DNA of 64,000 nt from Candidatus Nitrosocosmicus arcticus (lineage in GTDB: Archaea > Thermoproteota > Nitrososphaeria > Nitrososphaerales > Nitrososphaeraceae). The position numbers and the translations under genes are program-made. This document shows, piece after piece, positions 29,382 through 37,911 of the stretch. Within the stretch, counting starts at the first letter, position 1. Each line of letters starts with the position of its first letter. The notes under the pieces were generated by a model. The model saw only the letters and a program-made list of their open reading frames with translations, did no database searches and was not told the DNA's origin. Location of the stretch: the NCBI RefSeq assembly GCF_007826885.1, contig NZ_ML675582.1, positions 116,966 to 180,965 on the forward strand, written 5' to 3'.

Positions 29382-29601
29382 TTATAGGTAACATTAGTAT
29401 ATAAACATTCAAAACAACGAAGAAAACCAAAGATAATAAGTTTCAAAAATACAAAGCAGAAGAAAACGAAAATAGGGAATGGTACTATTACATGGCCAAG
29501 GACCGCTAAAGAGTAATAAATCCGATTTCAAAAGTGAGTATAATTGACAATATTTGCCACAATAAAACAATACCTATATAGCAGTCTGCATAACTATAAT
29601 A

Positions 29602-30036
29602 ATGTCTATTATATTTTATTCAATATATAAATTACCATTAATGGTTTTATCTATTATTTGTGCCTTAACTTTTTCACCATCTCTGACTGCCGTTCAAATA
29701 TATGCTGAAAATCCGTACGACTCAGGCTACGATCATGGGTGTGATGACGCAGGAATATCGAGTGCATCTGATAGATACATAAATCAAGACGGTAAAGGTC
29801 CATCATTTCATACAGCTGATTTTATGAATGGCTATAATTCAGGGGTTAGTACATGTTCATCGTCTGGCAATGATTACAATCCGCCATCAGGGAACAACGG
29901 ACAATCTGCATCTAGGTCCAATCAACCTAGCTCTGAGGAATGTGTGAATGATGTAAATGAATTCGGCGAATTCGCTTCCAATTTTCTACCGGGATCAAAA
30001 GTAGTTACAAAGTTTGGAGCCAAATTAGTCTGTTAA
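29602..30036 (+). CDS. Small secreted protein with conserved 'GYDHGCDDA' pattern
   Basis: 144 residues. The signal peptide runs to about residue 34 (ends AVQIYAEN). The mature part has PYDSGYDHGCDDAGISSASDRYINQDGKGPSFHTADFMNGYNSGVSTC, a pattern of paired Tyr/Gly and Cys that looks like a small disulfide-linked surface domain. A Ser/Asn-rich linker follows, then a C-terminal Cys. It diverges from the excalibur gene, sharing a ~220-base promoter region, so the two may be co-regulated surface proteins. Function unknown. Confidence 0.65.
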   Translation: MSIIFYSIYKLPLMVLSIICALTFSPSLTAVQIYAENPYDSGYDHGCDDAGISSASDRYINQDGKGPSFHTADFMNGYNSGVSTCSSSGNDYNPPSGNNGQSASRSNQPSSEECVNDVNEFGEFASNFLPGSKVVTKFGAKLVC

Positions 30037-30768
30037 AAGAATTAGGAATAACTTGAGAGGATTTCAATTTCTCGTATCATAATTTTATTATTACAGGCAA
30101 ATTTTTCATACTTCGACTTGTTAGTAACTTAGGTTAATAGCACCATACTATTTAGGGATGGTTTAATGATTCGAAGCATTGTTAAAAACCAGGATTTCTA
30201 TTTCTGTATGCGGGTATCAAATATGGGCAGCACGTGGATCTACCGCTTCTGTTATGAATTTGTGTAAAGAAATAAGCAACTCCTAACCAATCCCTTACAC
30301 TCATTAATTTAACCAAAGTTACGGGCATAAGGGAGCTAATGCTGATATCGGGTCTTAAAAATAGATTCTAATATAATAGAACACTAGAATAATATAAAGA
30401 TTTTATCATAATTACGATGAATTTGATGCATGTACGTAAAAGGGATCATTTAAGTCTATTGCTAATCAAAATGATATGAAATAACTTGCTTATTGACAAC
30501 GAATGGATTTCTTAGGAATAGGTCCACAGGTTTAGTAATAGGTATGATATAAGTCTAAATTAATCGACAATCTCTAATCGAGTGTTTTATTGTTTGCAAG
30601 TTCGATAATTATAATTGGCTATAAATAGCACAGATTACTGCAATCCTCAATTTTTATTTTTGTATTATTACATTGATGCTTCGTTATTTACCATCTAAAA
30701 AAGGAATGCGAAAACAAAAAGATATAGATAGATAAACAGTTTCTATATTTAACGATTGAGTTATAGAG
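30037..30768. other. Intergenic region with a GC-rich island motif
   Basis: 732 bases. Apart from the conserved motif at 30323-30356 and a related downstream stretch (TAGATTCTAAT ... ATATAAAGAT, also found after the 36495 copy), no gene is visible. Confidence 0.5.
30323..30356 (+). repeat. GC-rich island motif, copy at 30.3 kb
   Basis: GGGCATAAGGGAGCTAATGC continuing as TGATATCGGGTCTT. It matches the ends of repeat copies A (16138) and B (24974) and the stand-alone copy at 36495. Confidence 0.7.
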
Positions 30769-31209
30769 GTGTCTAATTTCACACCAAATGATTTTCACTT
30801 ACTAGCGGTTAATGCTGGGATTATAGGATCGATTTTCATCTTTTTCTCTATTGCAGTACAGCTTCCTCCTACAACTATTTTTGATATAGATTCCGAAAAA
30901 TGCTCTTTTGGATTTGAGCTTACTAGTGAGCAGGCTCAAATTTCTGTGGTGATTTCTGTTGGTATACTGATAATACCCTTTTCAGTTTCCTCGATTCTTA
31001 TTATTTCACATGTTAGGATTGCAAGTTTATTTACAAACATTGGCTTTGCACTAGTTATTACGACTACGATTTTGATTATAAGTTCGCTCTCCTGTAGAAT
31101 ACCTTCTACTTTCTTTAATGTTTTGATGGTTTTGCCCGCAGTATTATCTATTTTAGTTGTAATTCTATTATTTTATTTTAGGCAAAAAAACCCCATGTTT
31201 AAGTCCTAG
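30769..31209 (+). CDS. Four-span membrane protein, function unknown
   Basis: 146 residues from a GTG start. Hydrophobic segments near residues 15-32, 58-80, 85-106 and 115-137. Between spans one and two is a short outside loop with one cysteine (FDIDSEKCSFGFELTSEQAQ). No motif pointing to transport or catalysis. The 87-residue gene follows 35 bases later, probably in the same transcript. Confidence 0.6.
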   Translation: MSNFTPNDFHLLAVNAGIIGSIFIFFSIAVQLPPTTIFDIDSEKCSFGFELTSEQAQISVVISVGILIIPFSVSSILIISHVRIASLFTNIGFALVITTTILIISSLSCRIPSTFFNVLMVLPAVLSILVVILLFYFRQKNPMFKS

Positions 31210-31244
31210 AAAATATTAATAAGTAGTCATATTAGTGTTATATC

Positions 31245-31508
31245 TTGGCAGCAAAGCATTTTACGAAAGATGGTGCCAAAAGAATTGGTGAGTCTTTAGG
31301 TATTGATTGGACAAAATTTGATGTAGAGCAATTTAGAATGGGGTTGGATGTAGAATTAGAACACGGAAGTCGCGAATTATCAACTAATGTAACACACGAT
31401 GATGAAATAACAACTGGAAAGATTGCACTGGCACATTTAAATGAATTTCCTGACTATTATACACGACTGCAAAAAATGGAAAGTCAAGCAAAAGAAGAGC
31501 AGTTATAA
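31245..31508 (+). CDS. DUF5661-like small protein
   Basis: 87 residues from a TTG start. Sequence AKRIGESLGIDWTKFDVEQFRMGLDVELEHGSRELSTNVTHDDEITTGKIALAHLNEFPDYYTRLQKME is typical of DUF5661: the block G-hydrophobic-D-W, then F-R-x-G-hydrophobic-x-V-E-hydrophobic-E-H-G, then a D-hydrophobic-x-T-G-K-I-A-L-A-H-L-x-E-x-P-D-Y-Y helix. Widespread in archaea, bacteria and phages; function unknown. The conserved EHG and AHLNE-PDYY suggest a metal- or ligand-binding helical fold. Confidence 0.75.
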   Translation: MAAKHFTKDGAKRIGESLGIDWTKFDVEQFRMGLDVELEHGSRELSTNVTHDDEITTGKIALAHLNEFPDYYTRLQKMESQAKEEQL

Positions 31509-32096
31509 AATGATTATTAATATTTACATTTAATTGCAAAAAATTAAAAATATTTAATGATATCGATGTTCTAGTTTGTGTTGGATGTACCTTGCTAAAA
31601 TCAGCAGCATCTTATTAAAATGGTATTCACATATTTTTCCCATTCTAAGAACGTCATTCTGTAGATAATTTTCATTTCTTACTAATGGTAATACATTTTT
31701 TATCTTAGGTTTAATTTTGCAAGGTCAATATAACAACTATAGCAAACATCCCAAGTCATCTTCCAATAGTTTATTTTACTATCTTTTTTCATTTATGCTG
31801 ACAAGAAATAATGTTACTCTTGTTTATACTTTTTTATAAAGATTCATTTTATATCAATAATTGATTTTTTAACTGTATTTTTGCGATAAGGAGATCGCTT
31901 GGTTCTTTTATTCTTTTTTATGGGCATTTAACTTTTTATTAAAAAAAAGTTAAACTTGTAGAGGAATTAGTTACCTTGATGGACTGTGGAGATGCACACC
32001 CTGCAAAGTTGAATTCATTTTAATAAATTTTATAGACTATGGTCAGAGTATATTAGCCCTTCCTACTTCATAAACGTTATAAGCATTCAAGATAGT
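31509..32096. other. Intergenic region, no gene seen
   Basis: 588 AT-rich bases. A GTTATAAGC near 32077 is a possible TATA box for the cupredoxin gene at 32097. Confidence 0.45.
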
Positions 32097-32975
32097 ATGA
32101 TTATAATGAATTTTACAAGAAATTCAAAGAACCGTTCTTTGTCGATGATAGTAGTAGCATCGCTGTTTATAATTATCACTACGAGTACATTGACCCCATC
32201 AATGACAATAATACCCAGTGCCCATGCTCAATTTGGAAGTATGGCTACACTTCAAAATACCCCTTCAACTTATGCTGTTAGTATAATCCCCGGAGCTGCT
32301 CAAAGAGATAGTCCGAATCACTATTACCCACCTGCAATTAGTGTTCCTGTTGGGACTACTGTAGCATGGTTTAACAATGATTATGGTCAGCCTCACACAG
32401 TTACAAGTGGTGCCCCCAACGCATCTGATGCTGGTTCAATTTTCAATTCTGGAATAATGCCACCAACTGCAAACGCATTCTTTCAATACACATTTGAAAA
32501 TCCCGGAGATTACATATATCACTGTATTATTCATCCTTGGAGACAAGCAATAGTATCAGCAAGTGACTCTTATGAAAATGGTCAGTATATTAAAATGTCA
32601 TCAGGTGTTGGATCTCTATTCAACCTCACAGAGAACTTTAGGACACTTGTTGACTTTGAACCACTAACAGTGCCTCTAGATGGAACAACCCCTATCGCAT
32701 ATAATATCACTATATCAAAGGACAATAATAATACAATCTTCACAGATACATTTGTTACAAATGGCGAGTCGTTACCCTTGGAATTAATAAAGAGCAATAA
32801 TAACGAAACAAACGTATATGGTCCTGATTTTAGCAGCACGGGAGCATATCACGTTGATGCACCGTTCTTAGAAGGGGACGGCAACTACACAATAAGAGCA
32901 GAAGTGACAGCCGTTAATTCCATACAGCCTGTAACAACAATAGTGGATGAGTTTACTTTACGAACTGTGAAATAA
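32097..32975 (+). CDS. Secreted cupredoxin with Cys-His-His but no axial Met
   Basis: 292 residues. Signal peptide about residues 10-44 (ends SAHAQ). The cupredoxin domain has His100 (GQPHTVTSG) and the loop YHCIIHPWRQA with Cys143 and His146. Arg149/Gln150 stand where the axial Met should be, so this could be a type 1 centre with altered colour and potential, as in stellacyanin-like sites. A second beta domain (residues about 160-290, LVDFEPLTVPLDGTTPIAYNITI) follows. Probably an exported copper protein. ATG at 32106 is an alternative start. Confidence 0.82.
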   Translation: MIIMNFTRNSKNRSLSMIVVASLFIIITTSTLTPSMTIIPSAHAQFGSMATLQNTPSTYAVSIIPGAAQRDSPNHYYPPAISVPVGTTVAWFNNDYGQPHTVTSGAPNASDAGSIFNSGIMPPTANAFFQYTFENPGDYIYHCIIHPWRQAIVSASDSYENGQYIKMSSGVGSLFNLTENFRTLVDFEPLTVPLDGTTPIAYNITISKDNNNTIFTDTFVTNGESLPLELIKSNNNETNVYGPDFSSTGAYHVDAPFLEGDGNYTIRAEVTAVNSIQPVTTIVDEFTLRTVK

Positions 32976-33183
32976 TAAATAATGATACATCTAGCTCTGG
33001 CTCCTTATTTATTCACATTGACAGTAGTCTCACCTTTTTTATGAGTATGGTTTATCGTAACTTCAGGCGACATATTATGAATCTAAAACAAAATATTGTA
33101 TGATTCCTTCAAACTATTTTTATGGTCAATACCAAAAGTTAGCCTTTTACAATAGTTTGATAACCTTATAAAGTGTTAGCAGA

Positions 33184-33366
33184 ATGAAAAAGTATTGCTG
33201 TATAGAATTGCATCAACTGGAGGATGATTCTTTGGAGAGAGGGTTTGGACTCAACATAATAGAAAAGAACAAAGTAGAGATATTCTGTATGGATGATGCA
33301 GGTTTCCCTAAACGCATAGACGAATATACATTTAATTTCTGTCCCTTTTGTGGTAATAAACTGTAA
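33184..33366 (+). CDS. 60-residue protein ending in a CPFCG knuckle
   Basis: The product has a CC pair at residues 5-6 and CPFCGNKL at the C-terminus, the pattern of rubredoxin-type knuckles often seen in tiny phage and archaeal proteins. An upstream TATA-like TTATAAAG and the island setting support a real gene. No family named. Confidence 0.5.
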   Translation: MKKYCCIELHQLEDDSLERGFGLNIIEKNKVEIFCMDDAGFPKRIDEYTFNFCPFCGNKL

Positions 33367-33672
33367 TATGACTATCATTACATATCATCTCAAATACTGA
33401 AAATCCCCAAGGGAGCATAGCCAGATTAATTCTGAACCAACCTTGATTACTGTATCATCAACAATCAACAATATATTCTGAAATCTTTTTTCTTTTTGTT
33501 GAGATCTTTTGGGGATTGTATTTTTGAACCCATTTCTAGATTGTTACATGACTTCTCTTGACTATGTGCAGATAAGAGAGTGCCTTGGAAACACTCATGG
33601 TTGAAAGTCCAAGAAAATACCAATATGATCCATAGCAATATCTAATCAAAGTGTTCTGTTTCTTTTATTGTA
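33367..33672. other. Intergenic region with a widely spaced inverted repeat
   Basis: AAATCCCCAA near 33402 and TTGGGGATT near 33508 are inverted copies about 100 bases apart. Too distant for a terminator hairpin; could be an RNA fold or chance. Confidence 0.35.
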
Positions 33673-33912
33673 CATATCACTCATGAAGGACCGTTTTTAT
33701 TTGCTCCAGGAATACCTCCAACAGGTAAAGTATTATCATTTCAAACAACTGATATGTATAGAATTGAAAATGGAAAGATTGTAGAACACCAAGACATAAT
33801 TGAAATTATGGACATGCTTCGAGAAATGGGTGCCATCCAGTTTACCAACACCTCTTCTTTATCGACGTCATTAGAGAACTCAACTGCTCATTTATTTCAA
33901 TCCCACAAATAA
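33673..33912 (+). pseudogene. C-terminal remnant of a SnoaL-like gene
   Basis: An open frame without a start encodes THEGPFLFAPGIPPTGKVLSF ... IENGKIVEHQDIIEIM, matching the second half of the SnoaL-like domain at 27552-28104 almost residue for residue, then an unrelated Ser/Thr tail ending HSHK-type residues. The N-terminal half and signal peptide are missing; upstream sequence is unrelated. The neighbour 98 bases on (34010) is the paralog of the gene beside the other SnoaL-like copy. Confidence 0.7.
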
Positions 33913-34009
33913 GAATAATTAAAACAGGTCAGGTAATACGGTTCTGACTCTGCGTACTGAAGGTTATTTTATGAAATACTATTAATAGCGTATTTAAAGA
34001 ATATTAAAT

Positions 34010-34243
34010 ATGTTAGATGTTATAGTTATGATTGGATTGATAGTCGATATTATTGCAGCGTTTATGATGTATTATGGAAAAATATTTAGATCAACAGAAA
34101 CAATTGAGTTAATGTCAAAACATAACAAACATGAAATTAAACATCGAATATTAGAAACACAACTAGCTAGATTGGGTTCAATCCTATTAATCGTGGGATT
34201 TATAATTCAGGTAATAGGTTATGCGGTTTATAAAGACGTATAA
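34010..34243 (+). CDS. Small two-span membrane protein (intact paralog)
   Basis: 77 residues. Two hydrophobic helices (about residues 3-22 and 54-72) flank a charged loop, FRSTETIELMSKHNKHEIKHRILETQLAR. The paralog at 27153-27386 keeps the loop almost unchanged but carries a stop. Both copies adjoin SnoaL-like sequence. Orientation differs, so they are not a simple block duplication. Function unknown. Confidence 0.65.
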   Translation: MLDVIVMIGLIVDIIAAFMMYYGKIFRSTETIELMSKHNKHEIKHRILETQLARLGSILLIVGFIIQVIGYAVYKDV

Positions 34244-34761
34244 AACGTTATCGATTTAATCTTAAGGATGATTTTGCAAATCTTTGATTTGAGGTTACAA
34301 TTTTGAGATAAGAAGAAATGTAAAAAATAACATAAGAAAATTCAAACTAGATGAAATCAGTTATGCTCCAGATTTACTAAGACATGGTGATATAGTTGGA
34401 AGAAGAGTTATAATTCCATGATCTCACTAATTTTATTTTTCCAAAAGAAAGTATATCTCCAACGATTGTATCTCCAAGAGTAATTAATGCAAATCCAAAC
34501 GCCAGAGAGAGCATTGGAACATATTTGGTTCTTTTATATATGCTCTAAATGCTAAGTAAACTAGTATAAATTTAACAGAAAAGTGTGAATTAATACAATG
34601 CCGCCTAATAGATTCATCGGTTAATTAATCTAATCTGAGATTAAATAATTGTCCATATTAGTTTTAAGAAAGACTTGCGTGTTAATTTTAGACTAATCAA
34701 TTGAAAGGTAATCTTTCCAAGTTTGTTATAAATATTTATGCAAATTCTCAATACTTATCTT
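34244..34761. other. Intergenic region with promoter of the next gene
   Basis: No gene. TTATAAATA at 34726-34734 lies about 30 nt before the ATG at 34762 and suits a short-leader transcript. An ATG at 34738 is too close to the box to be the likely start. Confidence 0.5.
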
Positions 34762-35172
34762 ATGAAAAAGATATTGAAGAAAACAGTTTTGTCAATCTTA
34801 TTATTTTCCTCCTTAGGTATTATTTCATCATCTTTTGGCCAAATTTTTGCTCAAAGTTCTCATTCTGAAGCAGATTCGACTCCTATCGGCGCTGTTATAA
34901 TCATGACTTCTGATGATCAAGGGAATCCAATGGTTAATCCTGAAAAGACTACAATAAAACAGGGTGATGAAATACTAGTATTAAATAATTTAACTAAAAC
35001 TCAAACATTTACCAATGGAAATGGAACTGGAGACCCTATGGATGCAAAGGTGTTTACTGTAGATATATCTCAGAACAGTTTTGCAGAATATTTAGCCTCA
35101 ACCGCAGGTAATTATTCATTCTATTCAAAAAATGATCCTAACCTCAATGGGGAATTAATCGTTTTGCCTTAA
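34762..35172 (+). CDS. Secreted cupredoxin-fold protein lacking all copper ligands
   Basis: 136 residues from ATG 34762. Signal peptide MKKILKKTVLSILLFSSLG ... IFAQ. The mature domain has plastocyanin-like strands: AVIIMTSDDQGNPMVNPEKTTIKQGDEILVLNN, TKTQTFTNG where the first His should be, and AGNYSFYSKNDPNLNGELIV where Cys-x-x-His-x-x-Met should be. None of the four usual ligands is present. It may be a structural or protein-binding relative of the copper proteins, perhaps a subunit or chaperone partner; that is inference. Confidence 0.65.
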   Translation: MKKILKKTVLSILLFSSLGIISSSFGQIFAQSSHSEADSTPIGAVIIMTSDDQGNPMVNPEKTTIKQGDEILVLNNLTKTQTFTNGNGTGDPMDAKVFTVDISQNSFAEYLASTAGNYSFYSKNDPNLNGELIVLP

Positions 35173-35704
35173 TTATATCGAGTTTATTACTTCCATATTT
35201 CTTCATATTTTTCGAATAGTGTTCCTAAAGGAACGTTTTGGATCGATATAGATGATAATAAATTGGATGTGTATCGACCATCTGAATATATATTTCTCGG
35301 TTATCAATACTACAAACAGTATGTAAACACTATGTCAGACACATAAGCCGTTTTGAAGTGCACGTTGATCTCTATCGCTTTTAGTGTCCGTGCTTGAGCC
35401 TGATTGATTGCGTGCGTTACAATTGAACTGTATTCAAAGGTTATGGTAACAGTCAATTAAACAATGTAAGTAAACATTCCAATTAGCGAGTATGATTAGT
35501 AAACTAGATAATTAATATTTTATAATTTATTGTCATGTTTTCATGTAGAAACCTCTAAGTATTATGTCAATTTGTCGAGAAACAACTTAATAAAAATAAC
35601 ATTAATCTAAACTAGAAAAAACCTGTTAATCCAATTTTTTAGTAATTATAAATGGCGTACTTCTATAGTGAAATAGATTGTTTGTAAATAATTTCTAATT
35701 ATAG
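35173..35704. other. Intergenic region, no gene seen
   Basis: 532 bases between convergent genes. No open frame or repeat that I can support. Confidence 0.4.
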
Positions 35705-36106
35705 TTATTTTTTATCTTTTAGTTTATTAACCTGTTTTTCTCTACTTTGTTCTTTTGCAGATGAAGGATTAGGAAATTTATTTAACCAGTGGTTTGTCAT
35801 TCTTTGGTTACTCTTTACAGACTCTTTATACAAATCTGTCATTCTTTCGGTATTTACTGCCAATTCTTTATACAATTCTGACATTTTTTCTGAGCTTTTA
35901 ATATACTCTTTGTATATTTCAGTCATGGATGTAATATACTGAATATATTCATTATACATTTCACCCCAGGCCAGAGGAGAATTTTGTTGCCACAAATTCG
36001 CAATCGATCTAAACTGATTAGGATTGTTCATGTTTCGCTCCTCGTTGTTGTTGTTGTTGTTATTGGTATTGTTTTTTCCCTTTCCTTGATTTTCCATAAT
36101 AATCAC
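35705..36106 (-). CDS. Phasin-like amphipathic helical protein
   Basis: 133 residues. An Asn-rich start (a run of seven Asn) is followed by a long helix with three 14-residue repeats of the form M-S/T-D/E-I/L-Y-K-E (MTEIYKEYIKSSEK, MSELYKELAVNTER, MTDLYKESVKSNQR). The tail is Lys-rich. The segment resembles phasins and the helical part of PhaE-type PHA synthase subunits, which coat polyester granules. No PHA gene is nearby, so this is a shape-based suggestion only. Confidence 0.5.
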   Translation of the reverse strand: MIIMENQGKGKNNTNNNNNNNEERNMNNPNQFRSIANLWQQNSPLAWGEMYNEYIQYITSMTEIYKEYIKSSEKMSELYKELAVNTERMTDLYKESVKSNQRMTNHWLNKFPNPSSAKEQSREKQVNKLKDKK

Positions 36107-37332
36107 AGATACTCAATATTCAGAGATCTAATATTTTACAGTTATTGGCTTGATTTGTAACCTATCTAGGTTGGATGAAATTTCATAATAAAGTTTTGAT
36201 AAAGGAGTATAAACCTGATACGATTGCTAATGATTAAATCGCCTTTTCAAAATATGATGAATTTAAGAATATTTTACCGGTAATAACTAATTAAGAATCT
36301 ATTTTGTTGAAATCTTAATAATACCTATGATGAATAATTGATCAGGTTTACGAGAGGTCATATTCAGTAAAGGACATGGATCTTTTTATTAACTTTGGAC
36401 AGATTAATCTATTTGGAAATACTCTTAACATTTTTGATTACGAATTTATTAAATGTTCCAAGAAACAGTCATAACTTTAACGGTGATTCAGTTTGGGCCC
36501 AAGGGGGCTAATACCGATATCGGTTCTTTGATATAGATTCTAGCAAGATTAGTAATTAGAGATATATAAAGATATTAACCCGCGATTGTGATGACCGAAA
36601 GATATCGAATACAAATTTGGAATAAATTGAGTCATTTCATAAAATTGCATAAAATTTCTATATTATTAAGACATTAAAAATACTATTATAATATTCAATT
36701 ATTTTTAGCATATCAGGTTTTTAAAAAGGCGAAATGATGTTGATTCATTTAATTCCGTTCATCTACCAGGTACTTTTGACGATTGACACTGTGCTCGAAA
36801 TCGACAACTCAAAAGGTCTGGTCATGAAATTTGGAAATTAAATATGATGTTACATCTAGTTTTATTTTCAATAATGAGTTTGAATAAAATTTTAGTCTCC
36901 ATTATGTACTAAATAGTAATTCAAATTTTGACTATTTTGATTTTCAATAGAGCACAAATTATATTATTTGAAAGAGTAACTCAAACGCAAATGGAAAAAC
37001 TTATACTCATCTTAATTGCAAAGATTTTTAATAACGATAGTTTTAGTTGAATGGTCAAATAATTCTTGTTCGATTTTTATAATATTGCATTATTCTTTGC
37101 GCATCGACGTCAGAGACTATTTATATAATTATTAATTAGAATCAAAGCCAATTAACTGATATAGAGGATCAATTAAAATAAATGGCCAACTCTTTATTAG
37201 CTTCATTATTTAAAAGGAGAAACTAATAACACGCTAAGGTTTCAGGTTGTAGGAATAGAAGAGATCGTCAGCACTTTAGTCATTTTGTAATTTTCTAACG
37301 GCTCATATAAGAAAAGATTGTGTATAATTAAC
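36107..37332. other. Long non-coding stretch with the GC-rich motif
   Basis: 1.2 kb with stops in all frames. It contains the motif copy at 36495-36529 and a downstream stretch like that after the 30.3 kb copy. Nothing else recognised. Such a long gene-free span in a compact genome suggests decayed sequence. Confidence 0.5.
36495..36529 (+). repeat. GC-rich island motif, copy at 36.5 kb
   Basis: GGGCCCAAGGGGGCTAATAC followed by CGATATCGGTTCTT. Here the centre ACCGATATCGGT is a perfect 12-bp palindrome. The same motif ends repeat copies A and B and occurs at 30323. Confidence 0.7.
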
Positions 37333-37896
37333 TTAAACCCATAATTTTTCAATTATAGGCCAAACTGATTTGAAGGTAGATGAAACGGAGCCGATATTTG
37401 ATAACGTTGTATTTAACTTTTCACCTATAGTTCTCAACAACGATTTCTTTCGATTTTGAGTTGGTAGATTTGCTTGTTCTATTATTTCTCCCAATAGTTC
37501 CAAAACCTCTTCCTTTCTCTCACTAGTGATCTCAGACGGTTGTATTTTGTGAATATTTTCTAATAATTTCTCAAATGCTAACGACAAATCCTTATCTTCT
37601 AACTGCTTCACCTTGATTATTCCAGCCGCTTTGGAGCCTCTGGTTGCAATAATAGAATTACTACTATTAATTACATCTCCACTTTCAGTCATAGCCAAAT
37701 GAATATTAGATGCCTTAAAATTCTTTATGATTTCAAGTATTCCTTCGTTATTTTTAGGAGTTATCTTGTTTGAATTTAAGAGATTATTATAAGAAGTCCA
37801 TGCATGAGTAATCAGATTGTTTTGAAACTCTAATAACTTTATAAAAACAACTTTTTCATCAATATTTTCATCAATATTACTATCATTATCACTCAT
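37333..37896 (-). CDS. Helical protein in an operon with a TPR gene
   Basis: 187 residues. No signal peptide. The middle (NIHLAMTESGDVINSSNSIIATRGSKAAGIIKVKQ) is a beta-rich segment. The C-terminal half is helical (EEVLELLGEIIEQANLPTQNRKKSLLRTIGEKLNTTLSNIGSVSSTFKSVWPIIEKLW), with a possible membrane-active end. It starts 15 bases after the stop of the TPR gene, so the two are surely co-transcribed. The pairing of a TPR sensor with a short helical protein resembles regulator-effector pairs, but no family is recognised. Confidence 0.6.
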   Translation of the reverse strand: MSDNDSNIDENIDEKVVFIKLLEFQNNLITHAWTSYNNLLNSNKITPKNNEGILEIIKNFKASNIHLAMTESGDVINSSNSIIATRGSKAAGIIKVKQLEDKDLSLAFEKLLENIHKIQPSEITSERKEEVLELLGEIIEQANLPTQNRKKSLLRTIGEKLNTTLSNIGSVSSTFKSVWPIIEKLWV

Positions 37897-37911
37897 AGGA
37901 ACAAGGGTACC

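Noticed and set aside
33402..33516. Inverted repeat AAATCCCCAA ... TTGGGGATT
   Set aside because: Arms are 9 bases and about 100 bases apart; expected by chance at this length and no element fits between.
35705..36106. Confident phasin/PhaE annotation
   Set aside because: Only the helical repeat shape fits; no PHA synthase or other polymer gene is near, so I kept it as a suggestion.
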